Shown here one piece after another: positions 16,393 to 25,201 of a stretch of 64,000 nt of DNA. Each line of letters starts with the position of its first letter. Within the stretch, counting starts at the first letter, position 1. A program made the translations under genes and the position numbers. Under the pieces are notes generated by a model, which worked only from the letters and a program-made list of their open reading frames with translations, was not told the DNA's origin and searched no databases. This DNA is from Telmatobacter sp. DSM 110680 (lineage in GTDB: Bacteria > Acidobacteriota > Terriglobia > Terriglobales > Acidobacteriaceae). The stretch covers positions 4,154,001-4,218,000 of the forward strand of contig NZ_CP121196.1 of the NCBI RefSeq assembly GCF_039994875.1, written 5' to 3'.

Positions 16393-18606
16393 ATGGCCAC
16401 GTCTGTGACGACTTCTAGACCCGCAATGCTTACCCTTCCCGGTGATCCCGTTCGCCAAATGCAATGGCGATTTGCGGATCGCTACGATCTGCAGATGCTG
16501 GTGCAGTCGGCGCGTGGTGTGGCGCGGAGTACTGTAGCGCACATGGTGGCGGCCGGTGAACGGAACAGTCACGAGTGGACTCCGGCGAAAAACGCGATGA
16601 TGGAGGCCTTCGATCGTGCGGGCATTACGGGGGCTTTCATGGAGCCCGACGAGGGTGGATTCATTACTGGCCCGAAGAACCTGGCACTGGCTCTGGCTGC
16701 CTTTGAGCTGGCGTGGGTGGACGGCGGCGCAGCAACTGCGAGCCTGGCTGGGTTTCTGGCTTTGGAGCCGATCCACGAACGCGGAACGCCGGAACAGGCC
16801 GCGCATTACATGAGTTTGTGTGCTCCGCCACAGAACGGTGAAGGTCGGCGTCCGTGGCGCGGTGCTTTCGTGCTGACTGAGCCGATTCCTTATGTGGGCG
16901 TCGACACGGGAATGCTGAATGGCAAAGTGCGCGTGGCTGAGTGGGAGCATGGGCAGGAGCCATGGCTGCAAGTCGAGAAGCGTGGGCGCTTCATCACGAA
17001 CATTGCATTTGCGAATTTCGTGACGGCGGCCGTGGGGTCCGACGATGCGCAGATCAAGGGCAGTTGCGTGGTGATTCTGGAAGAAACGGACGAAGGTACG
17101 TTCGATCCGGGCACTCCTACCAAGAAGCTGGTGCACCAGCTTTCATCGACCGGCGATCCCATCTTCAATTTGAAAGTGCCGGCCAGTCGCATTGTCGGCG
17201 GTTACACGGTGAAGGATGGCGTGATCGTTCCGAATTTCAATCATAGTGACGTCATTGAAGCGGTTTTCCGGAGGACGCGCGTAACCGTCGGTCTGATGAC
17301 GGCGGCAAAGTTGTTGTCCGCGGTAGAGCCGGTGATTCGTTATCAACGCGGGCGTTTCCGCGGAGCCGAAGGTGCGCGCCCCGGAACGGTGCGCTACGAG
17401 CAAGGTATTCAGCAGCGCGAAGATGCACTGCACAGGCTAGTGGATGTGTGGGCAACGGGGGAGGCAGCCGCTTCGCTGGGCTTTGCGGCTGCGCGGCTGT
17501 TTGATGAGCTCGATCCGTTGGAAAAGCAAAAAACGGCGATCCTTGCACAAAGCGGCATCGGTGCGGGCAGAGCTGGATTGAAGGCACTGCGCGAATTTGA
17601 GCAGCGCGCGATTGATTCATTGAAGATGCGTGAAGATGATCCAAAACGAACGGAAATTGGGTCTGATCCGCTGGTGCAATTTGTGCTGAAGGATGCCGAG
17701 GCGAATGTTCTTTGTCCCGCGACGAAACTCTGGAACACGGGACATGGCGCAAACATGATGCGTGAGGCCGTTAGCCTGATGGGCGGTTACGGGATCACGG
17801 AAGATTGTCCTGGTTTTCTGGCGAGCAAGTGGATGGATGCGCAGCTTGAAGCGACCTATGAAGGGCCTGAGGCGGTGCAGCGACGGCAGTTGACCATCAC
17901 GATGACCTCCGAAGTGTTCCTGGCGCAGATGCATGCGTGGGCTGCAGAGATGCGACGCATCGCTGCAACACATCCGGGGACTGGAGCATGCACGCTGGCT
18001 TCCGCTATGAAGATGTGGTTGTGGACTCTGGAGCATCTGCAGAAATCCGCCGACGCGGAAGGCAACAAGCTCTATCACGGACAACGGCAGGGAGTTACTT
18101 TCCCACTGGCTGATGCACTGTGCTGGCTGCTGGCATCACGACACCAGATTCTTGATGTGCTCGAACTCGAGCATCGCGGGAAAGACGATTCGGCAGCGTC
18201 GGATGGTTTGGCAGGCACCGTGCAGTTTCTTAATGATCTTTGCCACGTGCAGGCGGCACAGGCGGCCGGAGAGGTCTCGCGGATCTGTGCAGAGCTGGTG
18301 TTTGGGTACAACGAACATCCTGCATGGAACGAAACAGGCTGCAGGTTGTGCTTTACGGCCGATGAGTTGGATGAACTGGAAGAGACGATGCCGGGGATTG
18401 CTGCCATGGCGGTGGATGTCGTGGAAAACGATGGCCGTCATGCAATGAAGGCCGGACCATGCGCAGGTTGTACCGGCGCAAGTGAATTCCTGCGGTTGCA
18501 AAACAAATTGTGCAGCTGCCTGAGCGGGTCGCGACTGGCCAAGGATCGCGCTGCCGAGACGGTGAGCAAAGTGATGATTCCGGAAGCACTGGATTATCCC
18601 GCATGA
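16393..18606 (+). CDS. Large acyl-CoA dehydrogenase-like flavoprotein
   Basis: At 737 residues the protein is much longer than ordinary acyl-CoA dehydrogenases (about 380-600). The middle keeps the family features: FVLTEP followed by FITNIAFANF for FAD/substrate contacts, VTVGLMTAAKLLSAVEPVI, and MGGYGITEDCPGFLASKWM, a flavin-binding block near residue 460. The C-terminal 250 residues are helical and end with a cysteine-rich stretch (GPCAGCTG...LCSCLSG) of unknown role. The next gene overlaps its stop as ATGA, and ETF genes follow, so electrons from this enzyme should pass to that ETF. The acyl substrate is not predictable. ATG 16393, preceded by GAGGTG, is chosen over a TTG at 16378. Confidence 0.8.
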   Translation: MATSVTTSRPAMLTLPGDPVRQMQWRFADRYDLQMLVQSARGVARSTVAHMVAAGERNSHEWTPAKNAMMEAFDRAGITGAFMEPDEGGFITGPKNLALALAAFELAWVDGGAATASLAGFLALEPIHERGTPEQAAHYMSLCAPPQNGEGRRPWRGAFVLTEPIPYVGVDTGMLNGKVRVAEWEHGQEPWLQVEKRGRFITNIAFANFVTAAVGSDDAQIKGSCVVILEETDEGTFDPGTPTKKLVHQLSSTGDPIFNLKVPASRIVGGYTVKDGVIVPNFNHSDVIEAVFRRTRVTVGLMTAAKLLSAVEPVIRYQRGRFRGAEGARPGTVRYEQGIQQREDALHRLVDVWATGEAAASLGFAAARLFDELDPLEKQKTAILAQSGIGAGRAGLKALREFEQRAIDSLKMREDDPKRTEIGSDPLVQFVLKDAEANVLCPATKLWNTGHGANMMREAVSLMGGYGITEDCPGFLASKWMDAQLEATYEGPEAVQRRQLTITMTSEVFLAQMHAWAAEMRRIAATHPGTGACTLASAMKMWLWTLEHLQKSADAEGNKLYHGQRQGVTFPLADALCWLLASRHQILDVLELEHRGKDDSAASDGLAGTVQFLNDLCHVQAAQAAGEVSRICAELVFGYNEHPAWNETGCRLCFTADELDELEETMPGIAAMAVDVVENDGRHAMKAGPCAGCTGASEFLRLQNKLCSCLSGSRLAKDRAAETVSKVMIPEALDYPA

Positions 18607-20489
18607 GCATAGATAAGAGCACCGAACAGAACACAGAGGTAGAGATCGAGCGTCAGTCAATGGAAGCCGATATTGCTTGTGTTGGATTCGGTCCTGCAAT
18701 GGGAGGATTTCTGACCACGTTGACGCGCGCGTGGAATGAAAACCCTGCCGATCCCGCATTTGAAAGCAAGGTCGCTCCGGGTCTTCCGCTGCAGATAGTG
18801 TGTTACGAGCGGGCCGATGATATTGCATCAGGCGTGAGTGGCGTGGTGACTGCGGCACGAGGCATTCGCGCCAGCTTTCTCGATTTCAATCCAGCCGATA
18901 TCGCCATGGTTGCTCCAGTAAAAACGGAGCGCATTCTTTACCTGCTTGATCCAGTCGGTGCAAGTCGCCGCCCATGGCTTTTACGCTTGGGCGATCGAGT
19001 GCTACGCGCGCTAAGCGCGACTTTGGGTGTTCGCGACTATGCATTTCATCTGCCATGGACACCGCGGTTCCTTCACAAGGGTGGCGGGCTGGTGATGTCG
19101 ATCGGACAATTCAACCAGTGGGTCGGGACGCAGCTGATGTCGTCGGGATTAGTTCAGATCTGGCCGTCGATGCCGGTGAGTCAACCTATTTTTGTCGAGA
19201 ATGCCGAACGCACTGGCGAGCGGGTTGCAGGAGTGCGGCTGACAGACCAGGGGGTAGACAGCGAAGGCGCACCAGCAACAGGATTCGTTGCCGGCATGGA
19301 TGTATACGCAAATCTGACTGTAGTCGGCGACGGCCCCTTTGGGCAGGTTGGCCGGGCTATCGACCAGCGGCTTGGCATGCCGACAGGACACGACAAGCGC
19401 GAATGGGCTTTAGGTATGAAGTTCGTCATCGAGTTGCCGGAAGAGACATCACTCGAGGCTGGAACGGTTTGGCATACCTTCGGCTATCCCGAGCCGGAGA
19501 TTTTTGGATTTCTTTATGTGCATCCCGAGCGGCTTGCATCGGTTGGCATCTTTGTACCGTCGTGGATGGGCGATCCGGCGCGGACAGTTTATCGCTACCT
19601 GCAGCATTTCATCCAGCACCCCGCACTCTGGCGTCACCTGAAGGGTGGTTCGCTGCGTTCGTGGGGGGCGAAATCGCTGGATGAGTCGGGAGCACACGGC
19701 GAGCCTTTCCTGGTAGGCGATGGCTACGCTCGCATCGGCGAGGGATCGGGCTCGACCAATATGCTGGCGGGATCGGGCGTGGACGAGGCGTGGACGACGG
19801 GCGTGCAACTGGGTGAGTCGGTGGTTGATCTGCTTCGCGAAGGACGCAGCTTCACGCAGGAGAATCTGTCGACGACCTATGAGGCGCGGCGCCGGGCGAG
19901 TTGGATCGAACGCAATGCGCTGGACGCGATGAATGCGCGCAATGGATTTCATCGCGGATTTGTGTCGGGAATGATGGGAATGGGGCTGGCGGGGCTGACA
20001 GGGGGAAGATTGTCGTTGGTAGCGACTGTGCCACCTTCCCATAAGCAAATCAAAAAGCGGCCTGTGAAGTCTCTCAAGGAATTGAAACGGCGCGAGGCTG
20101 CGATGCTGGCGGTGGACGATGGCCGTCCACTGCACGACGCGATGATGTCAGCGCGAGGCTGGCCGGAGATTGACTTTGACGGAAAATTGCTTGTCTCGCA
20201 CCAGGACGCCCTGCTAATGGGGGGCAAAGTGCAGGCGATGCCGGCGTTCGCGGACCATGTCGTGTTTAGAGACGCTGGACTGTGCATTGAATGCGATGAC
20301 AAGACTTGCATTGCCATGTGCTCGGGGCAGGCGCTAACGCTGGGCACCGAAGGAGTACCGGCGTTCGAGCGGGAGAAGTGCGTGCATTGCGGAGCGTGCC
20401 TGTGGAACTGCTCGAGGGCTGGCCGCGACGGACTGACCAATATTGAGTTTCGTGCGGGATCGGGCGGACTGCATTCCGCTGAGAACTGA
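18603..20489 (+). CDS. ETF-quinone-oxidoreductase-like flavoprotein with ferredoxin domain
   Basis: The 628-residue protein (ATG 18603, overlapping the previous stop as ATGA) starts with a Rossmann FAD site, ADIACVGFGPAMGGF. Later blocks LTVVGDGPFGQVGRAID and GYARIGEGSGSTNMLAGSGV resemble the ETF-QO/FixC group. The end is a ferredoxin-type domain with CIECDDKTCIAMC and CVHCGACLWNC, the position where ETF-QO carries its 4Fe-4S cluster. It should pass electrons from ETF to membrane quinone. Sequence is divergent from the mitochondrial type. Its operon mates (dehydrogenase, EtfB, EtfA) support the role. Substrate specificity is unknown. Confidence 0.75.
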   Translation: MSIDKSTEQNTEVEIERQSMEADIACVGFGPAMGGFLTTLTRAWNENPADPAFESKVAPGLPLQIVCYERADDIASGVSGVVTAARGIRASFLDFNPADIAMVAPVKTERILYLLDPVGASRRPWLLRLGDRVLRALSATLGVRDYAFHLPWTPRFLHKGGGLVMSIGQFNQWVGTQLMSSGLVQIWPSMPVSQPIFVENAERTGERVAGVRLTDQGVDSEGAPATGFVAGMDVYANLTVVGDGPFGQVGRAIDQRLGMPTGHDKREWALGMKFVIELPEETSLEAGTVWHTFGYPEPEIFGFLYVHPERLASVGIFVPSWMGDPARTVYRYLQHFIQHPALWRHLKGGSLRSWGAKSLDESGAHGEPFLVGDGYARIGEGSGSTNMLAGSGVDEAWTTGVQLGESVVDLLREGRSFTQENLSTTYEARRRASWIERNALDAMNARNGFHRGFVSGMMGMGLAGLTGGRLSLVATVPPSHKQIKKRPVKSLKELKRREAAMLAVDDGRPLHDAMMSARGWPEIDFDGKLLVSHQDALLMGGKVQAMPAFADHVVFRDAGLCIECDDKTCIAMCSGQALTLGTEGVPAFEREKCVHCGACLWNCSRAGRDGLTNIEFRAGSGGLHSAEN

Positions 20490-20494
20490 TGATC

Positions 20495-20528
20495 AGCTTT
20501 TAGCTTCCAGCCGCGAGCTTCTAGCTCG
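20495..20528. repeat. Left AGCT-rich flanking repeat of the four-helix-bundle gene
   Basis: The stretch contains AGCTTTTAGCTTCCAG and GAGCTTCTAGCTCG. Both AGCTTTTAGC and AGCTTCTAGCTC recur as reverse complements at 20964-20996, on the other side of the small gene. Confidence 0.7.
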
Positions 20529-20589
20529 AAAACGGTGATCGAAGCTGCCTCAAGCAAGAAAGAAGCGAACAAGGGTTGGTGGCAACTAG

Positions 20590-20982
20590 ATGGCACAGGA
20601 CTATCGAAATCTTGTTGTGTGGCAGAAGGCGATCGAGCTTACGGTTTGTACATACAAGCTCACACAATCTTTGCCAAAAGATGAAATATATGGATTGAGT
20701 TCTCAAATGCGCAGAGCTAGCGTCTCGATCGCAAGCAATATTGCAGAAGGACGCGGCAGGCTGAATCCGCGCGAGTTTCGTCAATTTCTAGGATTGGCAC
20801 AAGGTTCGACCTACGAGTTACAAACTCAGCTCGTTGTAGTGAACAGGTTGCGTTTGACGAAGTCCGAAGACTTGGAGGAAGCCACGGTACTCCTTGAAGA
20901 GATATCCAAAATGCTTCATTCCTTCATACACACCCTCAACTCCGCGGCCAACCGAAAAGAGCCGCTAAAAGCTAGGAGCTAG
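20590..20982 (+). CDS. Four-helix-bundle protein of the S23/IVP family
   Basis: The 130-residue protein begins DYRNLVVWQKAIELTV and contains RRASVSIASNIAEGRGR and ELQTQLVV, diagnostic of the four-helix-bundle family first known from intervening sequences of 23S rRNA genes and related to the Avd proteins of diversity-generating retroelements. It forms a helical oligomer; its biological role is unsettled. It is visibly more AT-rich than its neighbours, and it interrupts an otherwise tight redox operon between the ETF-QO-like gene and etfB. AGCT-rich repeats flank it, and its stop codon lies inside the right one. This suggests insertion of a foreign gene cassette. Confidence 0.9.
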   Translation: MAQDYRNLVVWQKAIELTVCTYKLTQSLPKDEIYGLSSQMRRASVSIASNIAEGRGRLNPREFRQFLGLAQGSTYELQTQLVVVNRLRLTKSEDLEEATVLLEEISKMLHSFIHTLNSAANRKEPLKARS

Positions 20983-20996
20983 AAGCTATGGAGCTA
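20964..20996. repeat. Right AGCT-rich flanking repeat, carrying the etfB start
   Basis: The stretch GCTAAAAGCTAGGAGCTAGA continues AGCTATGGAGCTA. It includes the stop codon of the four-helix-bundle gene (20980-20982), an AGGAG ribosome site (20974-20978) and the ATG of etfB (20988). Its reverse complement matches motifs in the left repeat. Confidence 0.75.
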
Positions 20997-21794
20997 CACA
21001 TTGTAGTGTGCGCGGGGATTGTACCGGACCCGTTGCAGACGCTGGAGCCAGTGATGGGGCCGAAGGGGCCTGCGCTTAAGAACGAGATGATGCTGCCGGC
21101 GGTGCTCGATCCGTGGGCGGCAAGCTCGCTTTACGAAGCGGCTAGCCTGGCGGCGAAGAATCCCGGCAGCAAGGTATGGCTGGTTTCTCTCGGGCCGAAA
21201 GCGAAGCTGCAGCAGGTGATGATGACGGTCGCGCAGAAAGTGAGTTTCGAACTTGTCGCTATCGATGCGCCTGTAAGCGGATTTGTGGATGCCCAGGCCA
21301 CCGCGGCAGTGCTGGCAGAGGCGATTAATGGCCTTGCGGGATTAGAAAAAGCGAAGCTGCTGCTGTTTGGCGGGTGGGAATCGGCTACGCGCGGTGCGGG
21401 CGTGACGATGCAGATCGTGGGCGAGCTGCTGGGTATCAGCGATCAGTTTATGGGTGTAGATCAGATCGAGTTTCTTGACGATGGTTCGTTTGAAGTGCTG
21501 GAGCGCGTAGAAGGTGGCAAACACCAAGTGTCAGTGTGCGCTGGGGCGCCAGCGCTGTTTGGCTGGGCTACCGGGAATCTTGCGGAACCTCGGAACAACC
21601 CGCAGATCGGCATGGCGAATATGCGGACGGTGATGCCGGCGCTGCAAAAGGCGAAGGCGGTTTCCGTTGCTGAGAACGATCTGCAATATGTATCTGCGAG
21701 TTTGCCAAAGCAGCAGAGGCAGACGCGCGTGGTGAAGGATATGGCGGTGGACGCCATCGCACGGGAACTGGTGGAGTGGGTGGGAGCAAAGTGA
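20988..21794 (+). CDS. etfB: Electron transfer flavoprotein beta subunit, divergent
   Basis: The 268-residue protein has the EtfB core: an N-terminal HIVVCAGIVPDP, a central AAKNPGSKVWLVSLGP, LLFGGWESATRGAGVTMQIV and a C-terminal tail (VVKDMAVDAIARELVEWV) that would clasp EtfA. It should bind AMP or a flavin and receive electrons from the acyl-CoA dehydrogenase-like protein. The ATG and AGGAG sit inside the repeat that follows the inserted four-helix-bundle gene. Its stop overlaps the start of etfA as TGATG. Divergence from textbook EtfB is clear but the family is secure. Confidence 0.85.
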   Translation: MELHIVVCAGIVPDPLQTLEPVMGPKGPALKNEMMLPAVLDPWAASSLYEAASLAAKNPGSKVWLVSLGPKAKLQQVMMTVAQKVSFELVAIDAPVSGFVDAQATAAVLAEAINGLAGLEKAKLLLFGGWESATRGAGVTMQIVGELLGISDQFMGVDQIEFLDDGSFEVLERVEGGKHQVSVCAGAPALFGWATGNLAEPRNNPQIGMANMRTVMPALQKAKAVSVAENDLQYVSASLPKQQRQTRVVKDMAVDAIARELVEWVGAK

Positions 21795-22819
21795 TGGCAG
21801 AGACGATTCTGGTTTTAACGCATGCGGATGAAACGGGCTCTGTCTTGACAACTGCTTCGCTGGAAGCCGTGAGTGCGGGCAAGGAATTGGCGGCGTGGCT
21901 TGATGCTTCCTTGACGATTGGTGTTGTTGCGGCTGAAGCAAGCTCTGCGGCGCGCTCGTTGGCTGGAGTTGGCGCGCGCATTTTCGGCGTATCGGGTGAG
22001 GCGTTTGCACAGGCACGCTATGCGAGCGATGCAGCGGCGTGCGAAGCATTGTGCAAAGCTGCCGCCGCAACCATCGTGCTGACGACGGGAAGTTCGCGAT
22101 TTGCACGGGTGGCGGCCGGGGTGGCGCTTCGCCTGGGTGGATGTGTAGACACGCACGTCACTTCGATTCGCTGCGAAAACGGCGTTGAGGTATCGCGCTG
22201 GTTTTATCGTCAGCGCATCGAGGCGGTGATTACTCGCGCGAAGCGGCCATGGATTCTTCTGCTCGATGCTGGAACGTATGCACCTTTTGAAGGTGGCGTA
22301 GAGGACGTGAAGGTAGAGCAAGTCGCAGTTGCATTGCCGGCGATGCGCACTACGGTAATTGGCATGCGGTCTCCGGAGCTAAGTGCGCAGACGATCCGAC
22401 CGGAGGCAAAGATGCTTTTCGTTGCTGGCGCAGGATGGACCAAAAAGCAGTCCGACGGGCAGGTGCATGCAGGCGAGGCCGGCGAGTTGATTTTGAATTT
22501 TCTGAGCAACACAGGTGCTTCTCTGGGCAGTTCGAAGTCGCTTGTTGACCAAGGCGGCGACGGGCAGCCCGTACTTCCCTTCCTTACGCATATGAACCAG
22601 GTGGGGCAGACGGGATCGACACCACGGCATGCCAAGGGCTTGTCGACGTGCTGTCATGGCGAAGAGCCGCACGTTGTTGGATGGCGATTCATCGGGGATC
22701 GCAGAGCTATTTCGCTGGACCCGAACTGCGGGTGGGCGCGCGGCAAGGCAGACGTGGTGTATGTTGCCGATGCTTTCAAGGTGATGGCACGGGTGAATGA
22801 GTTGCTGGCCGGACATTGA
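21794..22819 (+). CDS. etfA: Electron transfer flavoprotein alpha subunit, divergent
   Basis: The 341-residue protein overlaps etfB by one base. The N-terminal domain is normal in outline (ETILVLTHADETG). The C-terminal FAD domain keeps GASLGSSKSLVDQGG and the flavin-binding NQVGQTGST, and a final KADVVYVADAFKVMARVNEL. However, the segment that in ordinary EtfA reads like a GISGAIQH block is replaced by one with CCHGEEPHVVGW. No frameshift explains it: neither alternative frame restores the usual motif. It is probably a distinct EtfA subgroup paired with the unusual dehydrogenase here. Electron acceptor would be the ETF-QO-like protein at 18603. Confidence 0.8.
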   Translation: MAETILVLTHADETGSVLTTASLEAVSAGKELAAWLDASLTIGVVAAEASSAARSLAGVGARIFGVSGEAFAQARYASDAAACEALCKAAAATIVLTTGSSRFARVAAGVALRLGGCVDTHVTSIRCENGVEVSRWFYRQRIEAVITRAKRPWILLLDAGTYAPFEGGVEDVKVEQVAVALPAMRTTVIGMRSPELSAQTIRPEAKMLFVAGAGWTKKQSDGQVHAGEAGELILNFLSNTGASLGSSKSLVDQGGDGQPVLPFLTHMNQVGQTGSTPRHAKGLSTCCHGEEPHVVGWRFIGDRRAISLDPNCGWARGKADVVYVADAFKVMARVNELLAGH

Positions 22820-23086
22820 CAGCGAGTTGCTGTTTACGTTCGTAGCCTGCGCACCGAAGCACACTGTCCGAAAAGCGCCCATCGAAAGTTGATTAGCAGC
22901 AAAGTGTCGTTCGGTCCCAATCAAGTTGGCGAGAAGGCGACTTATCGTCCAAATAACTCTTCTTTAGTGTCAGCGTGCATGAATGTATTGCGATGAAAAA
23001 GTTTATTCAGCGCTGAAAGTGTCGCGCTCAGATTCTCGGTTTTCTGAACTGAGATCCGCGCCACAATAAGCATTGCTCGCCGTTCT

Positions 23087-25198
23087 TCATTGGACGAGAT
23101 CGGATTGCAGCGGACCCAAGACTATAGTGCCTTCATAGATCCGATTGGTCTGGATGCTTCGCTTGCTCCCCTTGATGTCTACGATCTTGTTTTCTTCAGT
23201 TGTGTTTACGTACAGAGTGCGACCCTCTACTACGCGGGCGTAAACGCCTTCCGGAGTCGAAGGGCCCGCTTGAATGCCGGAAAGCTGAAGTACGCGTTCG
23301 AGGACGGGGCCGATTGTCGAACGGTTCGCCTCAGTCGCCAGGTAGAGAGCATTGCCTTTACCGAATTTGTTAAGTGTAAGTGCGGGTGAATGATCTGTGA
23401 TGTTCGTGAATCGAGCAAGCACAGTTGCCGTTGAAGGCTCGAGAACTTCGAAGCGATGCACATTGGTGTCTATCGCCTTGCCATCCAGCTCGAATTTCAA
23501 TGCCGGAGAGTCGTAGAACGCGTTGGTCTTCAGTCCAAACACGTCGCTCAATCGCCCGGGCAGCGGAGTGTCAAACCATTGCCCGTGCTCATCCACTTTG
23601 GCTGAGAGTGCCGTCATCAATACTGTGCCTCCATTGCTCACGTAATCCCGGAGCGCTGATGCGGTCGCCTCATCCATCACGTAATCGGCTGGCACTACGA
23701 CCAGTTTGTAGGGTGCAAGAATCTCGTGCCCGATGTTGATGATAGCGGTGTCGAGGTTGGCGCGAAAAAACGGTTCAAAAGCGCCCTGCACCTGTTCGGC
23801 GTAGGGAGGCTTGAAGTATTGCAGCGTTGTATTGGAAGGACCATTGGGATGGGAGTCGATGAAGGAATCGAATGAATAGGCGATGGCCACTTCGGGATGC
23901 GTGTAGCGGGGGAAACCGTATTTCTCGAGTTGCTTGAACTCCGCAGAGATGCGTGCGAACTCATCCACTTTCCATGAAGGAGTTCCATCGTGATTTACCA
24001 ACCCGAAGAGCGCTTGCTCCTCTCCTCCTTGATGACTGTTGAAGGTCCAGGCAAGGGTCCCTTGAGCTCCTATTATGAGTCCCAGGTAGGCGTACATGCG
24101 GCTGCGGCCCGGTGTTCCGTAGAATCCACCGCCACCTGCAGTGAACTCGTTAAACCATATCGGTGTCAGCAATGCTCCTTTCGTCATCAATGCGCCGAAT
24201 GAACCGCTGATGGGATCACCGGGGTAGAAACCTTCAGCTCCGTATGAGACATAGGCCTTGTACGTTGAAAGGTAGTCAAAGCCGCGACGCGACGCCGTGT
24301 CCCAGAGATTCGAAATTGATGGAATCTCTGGCATTTCTCTCTGACGAATCGCGTCCAGTTCTTTCAAGCGAGCCACGGTTACATCCGACCAATAGCGATG
24401 CAGGTCAAGGTATCGCTCCGATGGTCCGGGACCGTTTGCGAGCGGGAGATCGACATCTTCAAAGCTGTTCAGCCGGCGCGACCATCTCTGTGTTGCCCAC
24501 GCCTTGTTCAGTGCGTCAATGGTTCCGTACTTCTGCTTGAGCCATGTAATGAAGCGTTGCCGGTCAGCCTCCGAATACGACATGAAGCCGTTTCCGATTT
24601 CGTTGTCATAGCCGATGGCAATCACCGCGGGATGATGCGCATAGCGCTTCATCAACGCGTCAGCCATGGCGCCAACCTCGCGAATGTAGTCGGGGTCGCT
24701 GATGTTGTCCATGTAACGCTCTGCGGGAGGAAGACGTGTGCCATCTTGCGCAACGATATCAACGCCCGGGTACGCGCGATGGAGCCAGATGGGCGCGGGC
24801 AGACCCGGGATGTCCAGAATTACTTGGATTCCGGCGGCATGCATCTTGTCCATGATGCTGTCGAACCATTCAAAGGTGAACTTACCCCGCGATGGCTCGA
24901 AGGAATCCCACGACAGATCGCCCATCCGCACGACGTTGAAGCCGGCGTGCTTCATGATGGCAATGTCCTGGTCGATTTGCTCCGGAGACCGGTCAACGGG
25001 TTGATAACACGTGCCCACAAAAAGTTGCCCCGGACCGGGCCAGGTCGGATGAGCCGAAGTATTCTGTGCGCTTGCTGCGAGGCTTGAGAGCCCCAGACTG
25101 ACGACAGTAAGAAACAGAAGAGCGAGAAACCAGACTCGCCTTTCGCAGTAGCTTGCCTTGCGGATCCTTTTGTTCCTAGAAAGTGACATGCAGAACAT
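23087..25198 (-). CDS. GH42-type beta-galactosidase, exported
   Basis: The 703-residue protein starts with a long signal peptide ending near ASAQ. The catalytic barrel shows GYDNEIGNG (acid/base Glu after Asn) and IWFNEFTAGGGG (nucleophile Glu), the GH42 pattern, plus an early FVGTCYQPVDRSPEQID. A trimerisation-like domain (APYKLVVVPADYVMDEATA) and a C-terminal beta domain complete the usual order. It would remove beta-galactosyl units, or possibly alpha-L-arabinopyranosyl ones, from plant oligosaccharides in the periplasm or outside. The start at 25198 lies four bases past the stop of the GH39 gene; 25189 is an alternative. Third gene of a leftward hemicellulase operon. Confidence 0.85.
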   Translation of the reverse strand: MFCMSLSRNKRIRKASYCERRVWFLALLFLTVVSLGLSSLAASAQNTSAHPTWPGPGQLFVGTCYQPVDRSPEQIDQDIAIMKHAGFNVVRMGDLSWDSFEPSRGKFTFEWFDSIMDKMHAAGIQVILDIPGLPAPIWLHRAYPGVDIVAQDGTRLPPAERYMDNISDPDYIREVGAMADALMKRYAHHPAVIAIGYDNEIGNGFMSYSEADRQRFITWLKQKYGTIDALNKAWATQRWSRRLNSFEDVDLPLANGPGPSERYLDLHRYWSDVTVARLKELDAIRQREMPEIPSISNLWDTASRRGFDYLSTYKAYVSYGAEGFYPGDPISGSFGALMTKGALLTPIWFNEFTAGGGGFYGTPGRSRMYAYLGLIIGAQGTLAWTFNSHQGGEEQALFGLVNHDGTPSWKVDEFARISAEFKQLEKYGFPRYTHPEVAIAYSFDSFIDSHPNGPSNTTLQYFKPPYAEQVQGAFEPFFRANLDTAIINIGHEILAPYKLVVVPADYVMDEATASALRDYVSNGGTVLMTALSAKVDEHGQWFDTPLPGRLSDVFGLKTNAFYDSPALKFELDGKAIDTNVHRFEVLEPSTATVLARFTNITDHSPALTLNKFGKGNALYLATEANRSTIGPVLERVLQLSGIQAGPSTPEGVYARVVEGRTLYVNTTEENKIVDIKGSKRSIQTNRIYEGTIVLGPLQSDLVQ

Positions 25199-25201
25199 CA
25201 A

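Noticed and set aside
23006..23017. TTCAGCGCTGAA palindrome
   Set aside because: It is short and sits between convergent genes, without T-tract or other signs of an operator.
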